A DNA stretch of 64,000 nucleotides, from positions 1-64,000 of the forward strand of contig CAJXZP010000008.1 in assembly GCA_913062955.1 (NCBI GenBank). The letters are read 5' to 3'. This DNA is from an uncultured Flavobacteriales bacterium (GTDB lineage: Bacteria; Bacteroidota; Bacteroidia; Flavobacteriales_G; Salibacteraceae). Under the pieces are notes generated by a model. The model saw nothing but the letters and a program-made list of their open reading frames with translations. It had not been told where the DNA came from and searched no databases. Shown piece by piece: positions 11,001 to 20,156 of this stretch. The position numbers and the translations under genes were made by a program. Position 1 is the first letter of the stretch. Each line of letters starts with the position of its first letter.

Positions 11001-11369
11001 GGGAATACTTTTGTCGTATTAAACTCTGAACTTAGAATTCCAATTTTCCAATATTTAATTGCCAAACCCATTCGTTCTGAATTTATAAAACAATTCCAGA
11101 TAATTGGCTTTGGAGATATTGGTACCGCATGGAATGGACCCGACCCTTATAGTGATGAAAATGCGTTTAATACAAAAACCATTACCTCTGGCGGATCGGA
11201 TGTGACCATACGATTAAATAACAAAAAAGACCCATTGGTTGGCGCACTTGGATTTGGGTTTCGAACAAAGATTTTAGGGTATTATATTCGGTATGATCAT
11301 GCGTATGGAATGGAAGATGGGATATTCTTAAAGTCCCGTGGACATTTAAGTCTTGGACTAGACTTTTAA
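8058..11369 (+). CDS. large outer-membrane protein: degenerate peptidase-MA-like N-domain + TolB/WD40-like PD40 propeller + C-terminal BamA-like beta-barrel
   Basis: 1103 aa, signal peptide; 'ALMNIPNWYIDGLVSYSTEPWS' peptidase-MA-type region; 'ISAIKNSQSDLFVFNMLQNSMRQITNDIYDDLTPSFIPN' PD40 repeats; terminal 'GALGFGFRTKILGYYIRYDHAYGMEDG...HLSLGLDF' barrel. Confidence 0.8.
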   Translation: MNTISKYRFLFTVLAMLFISHLAMSQFYRGSYQEFGKNRMQFFQPNWQHQDYENYNIYFYGTGRPLADFAAQESKKTLAKLQEMLDYRFRGKVYILVFNTQSEFQQSNIGLEVPDGSNIGGTTHLQGNKLFVYFNGSHNDLQRQIHGGLTQVVASQLLYGKSWREMVKNAALMNIPNWYIDGLVSYSTEPWSVDIDDRLRDLVLDGRIGKINRLTGKDATFAGHALWYYISEIYGPEVIPNILYMSKISRSVESGFLFVLGQSMNGVVESAQKYFLAKYISDDAQRELPAGEPLKIKTKKTRTYQRITLSPDANYVAYTSNELGQYKVWLHDVTKGKTKKLLKGNHKLERIADESYPIVSWSPTSNILAVIYEKKGKVLLELYDMETKKWDKRELVRVEKVLGFNFSHDGRKIVISAIKNSQSDLFVFNMLQNSMRQITNDIYDDLTPSFIPNTNKIIFASNRASDTVRVKNDIALMMEKTDLFIYDYKEKPKVYKRLVNSQDFDERQPYALTEKYFAYLSGENGIRNRYIGEVDSVISHVDTTIHYRYFTKTTPISNYKRNIIYQSMSVESKKYAEMIKYQGKYHFYLQDFEDVNKKEVVNTVFGKSVANQKEAVKRLEGENATQFAVVEAPLRDQKIYTDSLSLNINNYTFGNAPLVRKKNGDGPITNSRMITLKTANIKKEEEKPEEEKAPNQENYRLAFKATDITTAVTFDFANQLYQPFNAGPYNNPGTGMVFKISLFDIMEDHNITGGLRYGLNGASKEWFMTYLNRKKRMDKEYSFQRQTLDQQKSVILDNVGNSAIYPAQSITNQAKVAFSWPFSEVLALKTTFNLRNDQIITKSVDDFSQRDENVSNNWGGLKFEFIFDDTRDIGLNIKNGVRFKIFGESYVELNEGLKEINIIGADFRTYTKVHRNIVWANRLAGSTSFGQRKLVYYLGSVDEWINFGERFNTDQNIARDQGYYWQALATNMRGFQQNIRNGNTFVVLNSELRIPIFQYLIAKPIRSEFIKQFQIIGFGDIGTAWNGPDPYSDENAFNTKTITSGGSDVTIRLNNKKDPLVGALGFGFRTKILGYYIRYDHAYGMEDGIFLKSRGHLSLGLDF

Positions 11370-11395
11370 TCCTTCTTAATGATACCTTTGCGGCC

Positions 11396-12715
11396 ATGCA
11401 AAAGGGAGTCAAAAATCAAAAGGAAATATTACAGAAACTAGGAATTAAGGAATTAAATCCGATGCAAGTCGAAGCTTTTAATACCATTGTAGCCCAACCT
11501 GAAATCATTCTGTTATCCCCAACCGGCACGGGTAAAACCCTGGCTTTCTTGCTCCCTATTCTATCGCAACTAGATCCGAACTCCATCGAAGTACAAGCCA
11601 TTATTTTGGCCCCTTCACGAGAGTTGGCTATTCAAATTGAAAACGTTGCTCGCCAAATGGGTTCTGGTTTTAAAACCAATGCCGTTTATGGGGGACGTCT
11701 GTTCACCAAGGACAAACAAGAACTAAAACATCGACCGGCCATTTTGGTAGGAACACCCGGTAGAATTGCCGATCATTTAAGACGGGAATCTTTTGACACC
11801 CAAGAAATAAAAACAATCGTTTTAGATGAATTTGATAAATCGCTAGAAATTGGATTTTTAGATGATATGAGTGAGATTCTATCCCTTTTACCATCTATTT
11901 ACAAAAAAGTATTAACATCTGCGACCCAAGGAGTTGAAATACCTGGGTTTGTCCGTTTAAGAAATCCAACATCTTTAAACTTCCTACAGAAATCTACGCC
12001 TCAATTACAGGTGAAAATAATATCCTCTCCTAAAAAAGATAAATTAGAAACATTAGTCAACGCACTCCGTTTTGTAGGAAACGAACCCGGAATTGTTTTC
12101 TGTAATTTTAAAGAAACTATCGGACGAGTTTCCGATTTCCTAACTGAAAATGGCATCAAGCATGGGTTTTTCCATGGTGGGATGGAACAACGAGATCGAG
12201 AACGATCGTTGATTAAATTTAGAAACGGTACATTTCAAATACTACTGGCTACAGATTTGGCCGCAAGAGGAATTGATGTTCCCGAAATTAAATTCATTAT
12301 TCACTACCATCTTCCTTTAAAGAAACAGGAGTTCACCCATAGAAACGGAAGAACCGCGCGAATGAACCAAACCGGAACAGCTTACGTTTTAACTTGGGAA
12401 GAAGAACGATTACCTGGATTTATTGAGGAGTTGTTTCCAGATGCTGTTGATGTTACTGGAGAACATATAATTGAAGACTGCATTAATTGGATCACACTTT
12501 TCGTTTCAGGCGGAAGAAAGGATAAGATATCTAAAGGTGATATTGCTGGAGCCTTCTTTAAATTAGGAAAGTTAAAACCCAACGAACTAGGTACCATTGA
12601 ACTAAAAACAGATTGTGTTTTCGTTTCGGTACCCGAGTCCAAAGCAGCTCAAGTGATTCAAAAATTAAACAACACCAAAATCAAGAAAAAGAAAGTTCGC
12701 GTTACTTTAGCCTAA
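11396..12715 (+). CDS. DEAD/DEAH-box RNA helicase (DbpA-like C-terminal RNA-binding domain)
   Basis: SPTGTGKT, DEFD, SAT, ARGIDVP, HRNGRTAR motifs; C-terminal KDKISKGDIAGAFFK...VRVTLA. Confidence 0.93.
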   Translation: MQKGVKNQKEILQKLGIKELNPMQVEAFNTIVAQPEIILLSPTGTGKTLAFLLPILSQLDPNSIEVQAIILAPSRELAIQIENVARQMGSGFKTNAVYGGRLFTKDKQELKHRPAILVGTPGRIADHLRRESFDTQEIKTIVLDEFDKSLEIGFLDDMSEILSLLPSIYKKVLTSATQGVEIPGFVRLRNPTSLNFLQKSTPQLQVKIISSPKKDKLETLVNALRFVGNEPGIVFCNFKETIGRVSDFLTENGIKHGFFHGGMEQRDRERSLIKFRNGTFQILLATDLAARGIDVPEIKFIIHYHLPLKKQEFTHRNGRTARMNQTGTAYVLTWEEERLPGFIEELFPDAVDVTGEHIIEDCINWITLFVSGGRKDKISKGDIAGAFFKLGKLKPNELGTIELKTDCVFVSVPESKAAQVIQKLNNTKIKKKKVRVTLA

Positions 12716-12718
12716 AAG

Positions 12719-12952
12719 TTACTCTTTTTCTCTGGGACCTCTTTTATAGATCACGAGTCCGTTCAAAAAGTTACGTAAAATTTGATCTTGTAAAGGCATG
12801 TATTTGGCATGATCTTCGGCTCGGAAGAAAGCACTTAATTCCGTCTTCCCAATTTTGTAATCTACTAATTGTAGAATTTCAATAATATCGTCATCACGTA
12901 ACGATAAAGCTACGCGTAATTTTTTAATAATATCGTTATTTGTTAAGCCCAT
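12719..12952 (-). CDS. DUF1456 (YehS-like) family protein
   Basis: NNDIIKKLRVALSLRDDDIIEILQLVDYKIGKTELSAFFRAEDH...LRNFLNGLVIYKRG. Confidence 0.8.
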   Translation of the reverse strand: MGLTNNDIIKKLRVALSLRDDDIIEILQLVDYKIGKTELSAFFRAEDHAKYMPLQDQILRNFLNGLVIYKRGPREKE

Positions 12953-13854
12953 TATTCTTGGTTTTTCGAATTAAATTTATGGAATCGTTTTTCTTCACGA
13001 TTCATTAATGCATCAAATTTTGAAGGTTCATCGATTGTAATTGTCAAATCTTCTTGGGTAATTGGATGTTTAAATCGTAAGCCTACTGCGCACAAAAACA
13101 AACCTTTTCCTTTAAAAACTACCTCGGCCCGATCATAAATAATATCCCCCATTATTGGATGCCCTAGTTCCGCCATGTGAATTCGTAACTGGTGTGTTCT
13201 ACCCGTCTTCGGATATAAATCTACAAAGGTTAATGCTTCATTTCTCAAGGAAGGCACCGTGTACACCTTTTTATATTCCGTATGCGATCTTTTCTCCTCA
13301 ATAGGTGAGTTGATTTCTCCTTCCTCTGGAACCTCACCTTTTACAATCGCACAATACTTTTTATCAATCTCTTTTTGCTCCAACATTTGCCCTAATAACA
13401 TCAAGGACTTGGCCGTTTTCGCAACAATTAATAACCCACAAGTAGCCGCATCCAATCGATGCACCGGTTTGGCCCATTGTAAAGCATCTGCTTCTGAAGA
13501 AGGTTTAATTTTATCAACCAATGCATTGGTCATGGTTTTAAACTGATTCCCGGAAACGGGGATCCCTCCTGGTTTATTTACAATAGCAAAATGATCATCT
13601 TGGTAAACAATATCAAAATTCAAAAGATATTCTTTGGGTGCATTTCGCTCCAAATCAATCCATTCAACTTTTTGCCCTGGCTTTATCCAAGTTCCTGTTT
13701 TGGCTTTCTCTCCCTGAACTAAAATTTCACCCCGAGTAATGCTTTTTTTAATGGCACTTCGGGAGGGAATTTCCGGAAAAATTGAAGATACATAATCATA
13801 CAATCGTACTTCTATTGTATCCTCAGGAACTATATGTGTTTGTCGAACTATCAC
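12952..13854 (-). CDS. RluA-family pseudouridine synthase
   Basis: KPVHRLDAATCGLLIVAKT, GRTHQLRIHMAELGHPIMGD motifs; S4-like N-terminus. Confidence 0.9.
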   Translation of the reverse strand: MIVRQTHIVPEDTIEVRLYDYVSSIFPEIPSRSAIKKSITRGEILVQGEKAKTGTWIKPGQKVEWIDLERNAPKEYLLNFDIVYQDDHFAIVNKPGGIPVSGNQFKTMTNALVDKIKPSSEADALQWAKPVHRLDAATCGLLIVAKTAKSLMLLGQMLEQKEIDKKYCAIVKGEVPEEGEINSPIEEKRSHTEYKKVYTVPSLRNEALTFVDLYPKTGRTHQLRIHMAELGHPIMGDIIYDRAEVVFKGKGLFLCAVGLRFKHPITQEDLTITIDEPSKFDALMNREEKRFHKFNSKNQE

Positions 13855-14198
13855 GGTGTTTATTTATGGGACAAAGGTAAGGTCAATCCACAGGCATTTG
13901 AAGCATACGGCATTTATTTATTCAAATTTTCACCTCCCATATCAGCTTCGTATCATTCTAGGAATGATAGTTGTCCATATTTTTCCTTCAGGTGTCAAAC
14001 CAAAATAGAAGAACTATTCTGCAGTATACTTGTATTCAAATTTTAGGTAAAACAGTCTATAGGTACATTCGTCACAGGATAAACCTACCTTATCACAAGT
14101 TTTGATGGGAGTTCAGCTAGTTAGCTTTTCTTTGGTGTTTCGTATAATCGCTATTTTTTTTGGGGCCAAAAAAAACCCCATTTAGACGACACTAGTAT

Positions 14199-16196
14199 AT
14201 GTTTAAATTGAGACTACATCATATCACTATCGTTCTGGTAACGGTATTCATTTGTATTCTTTCATTTGCTGTTCAGGCAAGTGAACCGGCAGACCGTATT
14301 CCATTTCCTAAACAGAAAGAAACGGCAATGGATCGTCTAATTTGGTTACGTGAACAAATGGAAACGAGCCATATTGATTCCAACATCGCTGTAGAGCAGT
14401 ATTTCCAAGTAATAAAATTACGTGCGATTAAGGATGAAAACCCTGGATTACTGGCTAATGCGAGTTATAACTTAGGGATATTGTACTTCAATTCAGAGAA
14501 CTACATCAAAGCCATCCCTCCTCTACAAAGCGCTCTAGACAATGTACCCAACCTCCAATACTCGGATAGTTTATTACTTTACAATCATATTACCATTGCA
14601 TTTAAGGAGATTCGCGCATTTAATTCGGCCGTACAATATGTAAGTACGCTCGAATATTTAATGAACAAAAACCCTCAAGAATATGATCGAATTTCCAATA
14701 ACGTCATGTCATTGGATGGCTTATACTATAATTTAGGGATGTATTCTGATGCCATTAGAGTTTTTAGACAAAAAAAATCCAAGGGGATCAATATGGTTCG
14801 CTCTGACCCCTACAAATATGCCGTTGACGCCTTTGATTTGGGCCGATATTTTAGCGCAAACAAACAACCAGATAGTGCCTTACATTATTACAATATATCC
14901 CGAGGAATTGTAGAAAGTTCAAATTTCGAAAACGGAGAATATTTCCTCGGTTTAATCAAAGGGAATTCGGCTGAAACCTTAATCCAACAAAAAAAATATG
15001 AGCAAGCAATTCCCCTTTTAAAAGAAAACTATGTTACTAGTTTAAGAGAAAAGGATCTATCAAACTCGGCTAAGACATTGAATTTACTAGCCCATTGCGA
15101 ACAAAAAACGGGAGATATTGATAATGCCTTACGTCATTTACAAGCCGTTAAAAACCATACCAATAGGCTGAAAGATGGCGATATTATGTATACCAACACC
15201 CTGTATTTAAGTCAAACATTTGGAAAGTTACAACAATACGATTCGGCCTACTGGTATTCCAAAAGGTACATCCAACTCACCGACTCCATTCAGGCAACCC
15301 GAAACATTGAAAAATCGGCTCAGCTTTCTGTATCGGCTGAGCTTCAACATAAGGAGCAAATCATGCAAAAAGCCTTGGTCCAAATGCATAAGGAAAAACA
15401 AAGTTCTGACAAAAACAAACAGATTTTGAATTGGATCATTGCCGCAGCAGTATTATTGGCTATTTCCTTTGTCACCGTTTTAATTCTTCTCCGGAAACAA
15501 AGTGCTTCAAAAAACAGGCTAAAAAAGCTATTAGTTAGTCATGAGCAAAAAACATCTGAAGTTGAGAAATCACTCCATGAAAAGGAATACCTACTTAAAG
15601 AAATTCACCATCGTGTAAAAAATAATTTACAAATTGTTTCTGGAATTCTACAACTTCAAGCCCTACATAGCAAAAACAAGGAAATTAAGCATATTATGAA
15701 CGAAAGCCAGAATAGAATCCAATCTATGGCTCTTATTCATCAAATGTTGTATCAAAATGAAGATTTTAGAAACATTGCCTTTAAACAATATGTTCACAAA
15801 TTAAATCTTCAAATAATGAGTTCATTGATGGTTGATTCCAATAGAATCAAAATCAATATTATTGTAAAAGATGTATATTTAGATGTGGAAACTGCTATAC
15901 CTTTAGGCCTAATTGTAAATGAACTTTTAACAAATGCAGTAAAATATGCCTATCCTGAGGATAGCCAGGGTCAAATAGATGTCTGGCTGAAAAGTGATTC
16001 TGACAATAATTACGAATTAATTGTATCGGATGATGGTGTTGGTTTATCCGAAGGTTTTAATATTACAAGTACGAACACACTTGGGCTACAATTGGTGAAT
16101 ATGCTATCAAAACAGCTTAAAAGTGAACTTAAATACAGAAATAATTCAGGAGCGGAATTCTCCATAAAGTTTAAAATTAAAACGAATGAGTTATAA
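14199..16196 (+). CDS. TPR-containing membrane sensor histidine kinase (HisKA_2/HWE-like type)
   Basis: 665 aa; signal peptide, TPR-like helices, TM ILNWIIAAAVLLAISFVTVLILL, H-box KEIHHRVKNNLQIVSGILQLQ, N-box LIVNELLTNAVKYAYP, DDGVGL G-box. Confidence 0.92.
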   Translation: MFKLRLHHITIVLVTVFICILSFAVQASEPADRIPFPKQKETAMDRLIWLREQMETSHIDSNIAVEQYFQVIKLRAIKDENPGLLANASYNLGILYFNSENYIKAIPPLQSALDNVPNLQYSDSLLLYNHITIAFKEIRAFNSAVQYVSTLEYLMNKNPQEYDRISNNVMSLDGLYYNLGMYSDAIRVFRQKKSKGINMVRSDPYKYAVDAFDLGRYFSANKQPDSALHYYNISRGIVESSNFENGEYFLGLIKGNSAETLIQQKKYEQAIPLLKENYVTSLREKDLSNSAKTLNLLAHCEQKTGDIDNALRHLQAVKNHTNRLKDGDIMYTNTLYLSQTFGKLQQYDSAYWYSKRYIQLTDSIQATRNIEKSAQLSVSAELQHKEQIMQKALVQMHKEKQSSDKNKQILNWIIAAAVLLAISFVTVLILLRKQSASKNRLKKLLVSHEQKTSEVEKSLHEKEYLLKEIHHRVKNNLQIVSGILQLQALHSKNKEIKHIMNESQNRIQSMALIHQMLYQNEDFRNIAFKQYVHKLNLQIMSSLMVDSNRIKINIIVKDVYLDVETAIPLGLIVNELLTNAVKYAYPEDSQGQIDVWLKSDSDNNYELIVSDDGVGLSEGFNITSTNTLGLQLVNMLSKQLKSELKYRNNSGAEFSIKFKIKTNEL

Positions 16197-16965
16197 GGTC
16201 AAAATATATATTGTGGAGGATGAGTACATTACTCAGGCCGTTCTTAAAAACAATGTAGAAGAAATTGGATATACCGTGGTGGGTATGTCGGACACTGCAG
16301 AAAAAGCATGGGAAGATCTCCAAGGTATGGATGTTGATTTAGCCTTGCTAGACATAAATCTTGCAGGCGAAAAAGATGGCATTTGGTTAGCAAAAAAAAT
16401 ACGGGAGAACATCGGCATTCCTTTTATTTTTCTTACTGCCTATGGAGATAAATCGACTATAAATACGGCTGTTAAAACACAACCAAATGGATACCTTTTG
16501 AAACCATTTAATGAAGTAGATATTTATACGGCTATCGAGGTAGCCTTAAATAATTTCAATCAAACTCAAGCCAAACCAAAGCTACAAAGCAAAGAGTTAG
16601 ACGGTGGTACCAAACCACTTCCAACGAGCTCAACAGATGTCTCCGTTGGGAATGATCAAACCATTTATCTAAAAGTGGATAAAATTTTTTACAAGATTAA
16701 ACTATCCGAAATATTCTACGTAAAATCAGATAGTAATTACGTGGAGGTATTCCTGGAAAGTAAAAAACATTTGGTTCGAAGTACATTAAAGAATTTCTCG
16801 GAACTACTACCGGAACATATGTTTTTACAAGTACACCGTTCATATATTGTAAATGTAAAAAAAATTGAAAGCTTGGGTGATGGAGAAGTTCGATTAAATA
16901 GTGACAAAAGCGTACCTTTATCTGCTAACTATAAAGAGGACGTGATCCATAAAGTGGTGCATTAA
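16186..16965 (+). CDS. LytTR-family response regulator
   Basis: REC domain (VEDE, LALLDINL, FLTAY, LLKPF) + LytTR domain (IFYVKSDSNYVEVFLESKKHLVRSTLKNFSELLPEHMFLQVHRSYIVNVKKIES); overlaps the kinase ORF by 11 bp. Confidence 0.95.
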   Translation: MSYKVKIYIVEDEYITQAVLKNNVEEIGYTVVGMSDTAEKAWEDLQGMDVDLALLDINLAGEKDGIWLAKKIRENIGIPFIFLTAYGDKSTINTAVKTQPNGYLLKPFNEVDIYTAIEVALNNFNQTQAKPKLQSKELDGGTKPLPTSSTDVSVGNDQTIYLKVDKIFYKIKLSEIFYVKSDSNYVEVFLESKKHLVRSTLKNFSELLPEHMFLQVHRSYIVNVKKIESLGDGEVRLNSDKSVPLSANYKEDVIHKVVH

Positions 16966-16975
16966 AACAATAATC

Positions 16976-19045
16976 ATGCGGCGTATTCTATTGATATTTT
17001 GTGGTATTTTAAGTTTTGCAATTTCCTTGAATGCGCAAAATTCGGAGGTTTCCAAATACATCCAACAAATGTATATTATTTGGGACTCTACCTATATTAA
17101 CTATTCTGTATCTCATAATGCAGGTGATTCTATTGATGCCATCAATTTATTAAAAAAGACACCTATTCAAGTCCAAGATTCGCTCAGCATCCTTACCCCA
17201 GAACTACTAGAGCAACAAGTACTCTTGCAGGAGGCAAAAACTATTGACGGAGACATGGGTTTAAATATGCGAGCTGATTATGCTTACAACTTAGATCCAG
17301 GGATTGGATTTGAAGACAACTTATTCTACACTCAAAAATTTAGAGTCGGTCTTGAAATGAATTTGTTAAGTGGTGGTTTATTTGCCAATAATACGGCTTC
17401 GAGAATAAAATACAATGAACTAGAAATACGCAGGTTACAATCACCTGAACAGGCAAAAAAACAGGATCGGTATTTAAAATGGCATAATATCATTTACCAA
17501 TTTAACTTAAAAAAAATCGAAGTTTTAAGAGCAAGAGAAAGGCTTGCCCAACATAGGGTTCAAATGGCTACCCAGCTTAATTTCCTAAAACATGTAACTC
17601 AAAAGGATTTAATACATGCTATTTCTAGTCATGCAGAAATTCAAAGCATGTTAAACATATACGAAAGTTATAATTATCAACTTGCTTCGGAATTAAAAGT
17701 CAACAGCCAAGTAGCGACCCAATTCCCTCCCATTGACATTAACTATACCTATTCTTACAAATTATTAGGGACAGAAGAACCAGATTCCATTTCGTCTTTG
17801 ATGATTGAGAATATTGAATTGAGGGATAAAACCATTAACGAATTCAAATTAAAACCTTTTGTGGCTTATAATTTTTACGATTTGGTAAGTGATAATCCCT
17901 CGAATCGAAATTATTTTTCCGTTGGGTTGACGGTGGGAGCTCCATTAAATTTCAACTCAAAAAATAGAGCAAATTTACGAGAAGCAAGATCGCAATTAGC
18001 CCTGCTCCCCACCAGTAGTAGACCGGAAATCCAACAAGACATTTTAACCCAGTTTTACGAGTTTAGATACAAACTAAAACAATACTCTAACCTGCACTAC
18101 AAAAGACAAAGCTACACGGAGTTATTACGACAAGAACAGGTAAAGCATGATATTTCCCCCCTTACTTTTAATCCAATCAGAGCCTTAAAATTAATGGACA
18201 ATGTGATGCAGATTGACATTGAAATGATTGATACCAAACAACAGATGTATCTAAAAGCTCTGAACATTTACACCGACTTGCCATTTAGTAATGCCGAAAA
18301 ACTGATCCATCCGGTTAATATGAAAAGGCAAGACCGACACTCTGGACATTTTAACAGCATTTATGTGTGGAGTAATACCATATTGAAACACGAACCTGCA
18401 GTATTAGCACACTATATCAATTTAAATCCATTTCATAGAGCCACTATTAGTTACAATTCAAATCCCGATGCCCAAATCAGAACAAATAAGTTTATTCATC
18501 ACTTACATCTAGAAGGTATTGATATCGAATTAATGATTGGGAAAAATTCATTAATTGAAGGCGGATTTACCCAACACCTGCAAAAGTTGGATACCCAATT
18601 TGACCTATCCAAAATCACCTCCATTAGTTTGGATGTAGAACCACATACACGCAAAGATTGGCATGAAAACAAAGCAAGCTACATGAAAAAGTATCACGCT
18701 TTATTAGCTGAGGCTCGTGCGTACTGTAACAATAAAGGGCTTCAATTAAGCGTGAGTATCCCAACTCATTACCCCGAAGAAGATATTTTTAAAATTTACG
18801 AAACTGTTGACCGAGTATACTTTATGTGTTACGAAAATGTAAAAACAGAATTTATTATTCGCAAAACCAATAAATATCCCATCGAAAAAACGTATATCGC
18901 ATTACGCACCAATGACTTTAACAATAGATTAGAGATGGAGAATAAATTTAAAGAGCTAAACCTGTCAACAAAGGTGGCTGGCTATTTAGTACATGATCTA
19001 GGATCATTGCTGGAATTTGATCATAATTCTTTAAACAACCAATAA
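16976..19045 (+). CDS. TolC-family outer-membrane-factor-like protein fused to a C-terminal glycoside-hydrolase (GH18-like TIM-barrel) domain
   Basis: 689 aa, signal peptide; about 430 aa TolC-like repeats (FVAYNFYDLVSDNPSNRNYFSVGLTVGAPLNFNSKNRANLREARSQL), then ISLDVEPHTRKDWHENKASYMKKYHALLAEARAYCNNKGLQLSVSIPTHYPEEDIFKIYETVDRVYFMCYE resembling GH18-type strands. Confidence 0.7.
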   Translation: MRRILLIFCGILSFAISLNAQNSEVSKYIQQMYIIWDSTYINYSVSHNAGDSIDAINLLKKTPIQVQDSLSILTPELLEQQVLLQEAKTIDGDMGLNMRADYAYNLDPGIGFEDNLFYTQKFRVGLEMNLLSGGLFANNTASRIKYNELEIRRLQSPEQAKKQDRYLKWHNIIYQFNLKKIEVLRARERLAQHRVQMATQLNFLKHVTQKDLIHAISSHAEIQSMLNIYESYNYQLASELKVNSQVATQFPPIDINYTYSYKLLGTEEPDSISSLMIENIELRDKTINEFKLKPFVAYNFYDLVSDNPSNRNYFSVGLTVGAPLNFNSKNRANLREARSQLALLPTSSRPEIQQDILTQFYEFRYKLKQYSNLHYKRQSYTELLRQEQVKHDISPLTFNPIRALKLMDNVMQIDIEMIDTKQQMYLKALNIYTDLPFSNAEKLIHPVNMKRQDRHSGHFNSIYVWSNTILKHEPAVLAHYINLNPFHRATISYNSNPDAQIRTNKFIHHLHLEGIDIELMIGKNSLIEGGFTQHLQKLDTQFDLSKITSISLDVEPHTRKDWHENKASYMKKYHALLAEARAYCNNKGLQLSVSIPTHYPEEDIFKIYETVDRVYFMCYENVKTEFIIRKTNKYPIEKTYIALRTNDFNNRLEMENKFKELNLSTKVAGYLVHDLGSLLEFDHNSLNNQ

Positions 19046-19067
19046 TTTAAATTACAAACTATACTTT

Positions 19068-20156
19068 GTGAAATCATTAAACTTTAATAGAAAAGCCTCC
19101 ATGTTGAGAAACATGGAAGAGGAAAAAGTATCGAGTAGAACCAAAAACTGGGACAAAATTGTCTATTATGTTGTTCTTGGTTTGATCAGTTTTTTCATTT
19201 TCCGCTATTTTATTAATCAAGTATTCTATGTGCATGCCCAAGGACAAATTCTCTTTAATAGCATTAAAATTCGAGTACCAGATGATATTACCATTCATTA
19301 CTTTAAAGTAAAGGAGGGTGATACAGTGTTATATGGAGATACTCTTTTTGCGTATACAGCCGCAAGAGACGAACAAAGCCGGGGAGCATTTGCTTTTCAA
19401 ATCAAGGATGACAATAACGACAACTCCACTTCGTGGCAACAACGAGAAGTATACCAACTAAATAAAAACATCGTGTTAAATCGCTTACGTATTGGCGAAA
19501 ACATTAATCTAATTGCTTGGTACCAGTCAGAAATTCAAAAACTTCGAAATCAAGTTATTCTTGAAATAAGTTCTAAAAACAAACTAGAATCATACGAAAG
19601 TCAACTTGAAAAACTCACCATTGAAAACAAAAAATACACGAGTGAGATTTATGTTTTTAGGAAGATGATTACTGAATTGGGAGGACAGTCAGAAGAATCC
19701 ATAGAAGACGATTTTGAACATGCACCCACTCCCTATTCTGGTGGTGGGGCTGGCTACATGTCCATGAAAAGACTGTATGTAAGTCCGATGAGCGGGGTAA
19801 TTACTCGAATCTATAAAAGGCCCAATGAAGTTTCTTTAAAATCGGAAGAGATCATGAATGTGCATCAACAAGAAAGCATTTATATCAAAGCTTTTTTCAA
19901 TCCGGAAGACCTTGAGGCTATTGAGGTAGGTAGCGAAGTCTCCCTTATTTTCCCGGATGGCACCACTAGTCACGGACTCATCAGGCGTACGTATACGGCC
20001 ACGTATAGGTTACCCACTGAATTTCAAAAAAAGTACGAGTCAACTACCCGATCCATCGCAGTTGATATTTACCCTTCGGATGATGAACAATTATCCGAAT
20101 GGAAGAAATTTTATAAAATTCCAGTTCAAATCCGAAAAAATCGTTTCCAATGGTAG
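19068..20156 (+). CDS. HlyD-family membrane fusion/adaptor protein
   Basis: Single N-terminal TM, lipoyl-like 'VKEGDTVLYGDTLFAY', coiled coil, 'LYVSPMSGVITRIYKRPNEVSLKSEEIMNVHQQESIYIKAFFNPEDLEAIEVGSEVSLIFPDG'. Confidence 0.85.
   Translation: MKSLNFNRKASMLRNMEEEKVSSRTKNWDKIVYYVVLGLISFFIFRYFINQVFYVHAQGQILFNSIKIRVPDDITIHYFKVKEGDTVLYGDTLFAYTAARDEQSRGAFAFQIKDDNNDNSTSWQQREVYQLNKNIVLNRLRIGENINLIAWYQSEIQKLRNQVILEISSKNKLESYESQLEKLTIENKKYTSEIYVFRKMITELGGQSEESIEDDFEHAPTPYSGGGAGYMSMKRLYVSPMSGVITRIYKRPNEVSLKSEEIMNVHQQESIYIKAFFNPEDLEAIEVGSEVSLIFPDGTTSHGLIRRTYTATYRLPTEFQKKYESTTRSIAVDIYPSDDEQLSEWKKFYKIPVQIRKNRFQW

Noticed and set aside
13834-14046. 70-aa ORF in the rluA-like/HK intergenic region
   Set aside because: Starts inside the pseudouridine synthase gene on the opposite strand; no family features
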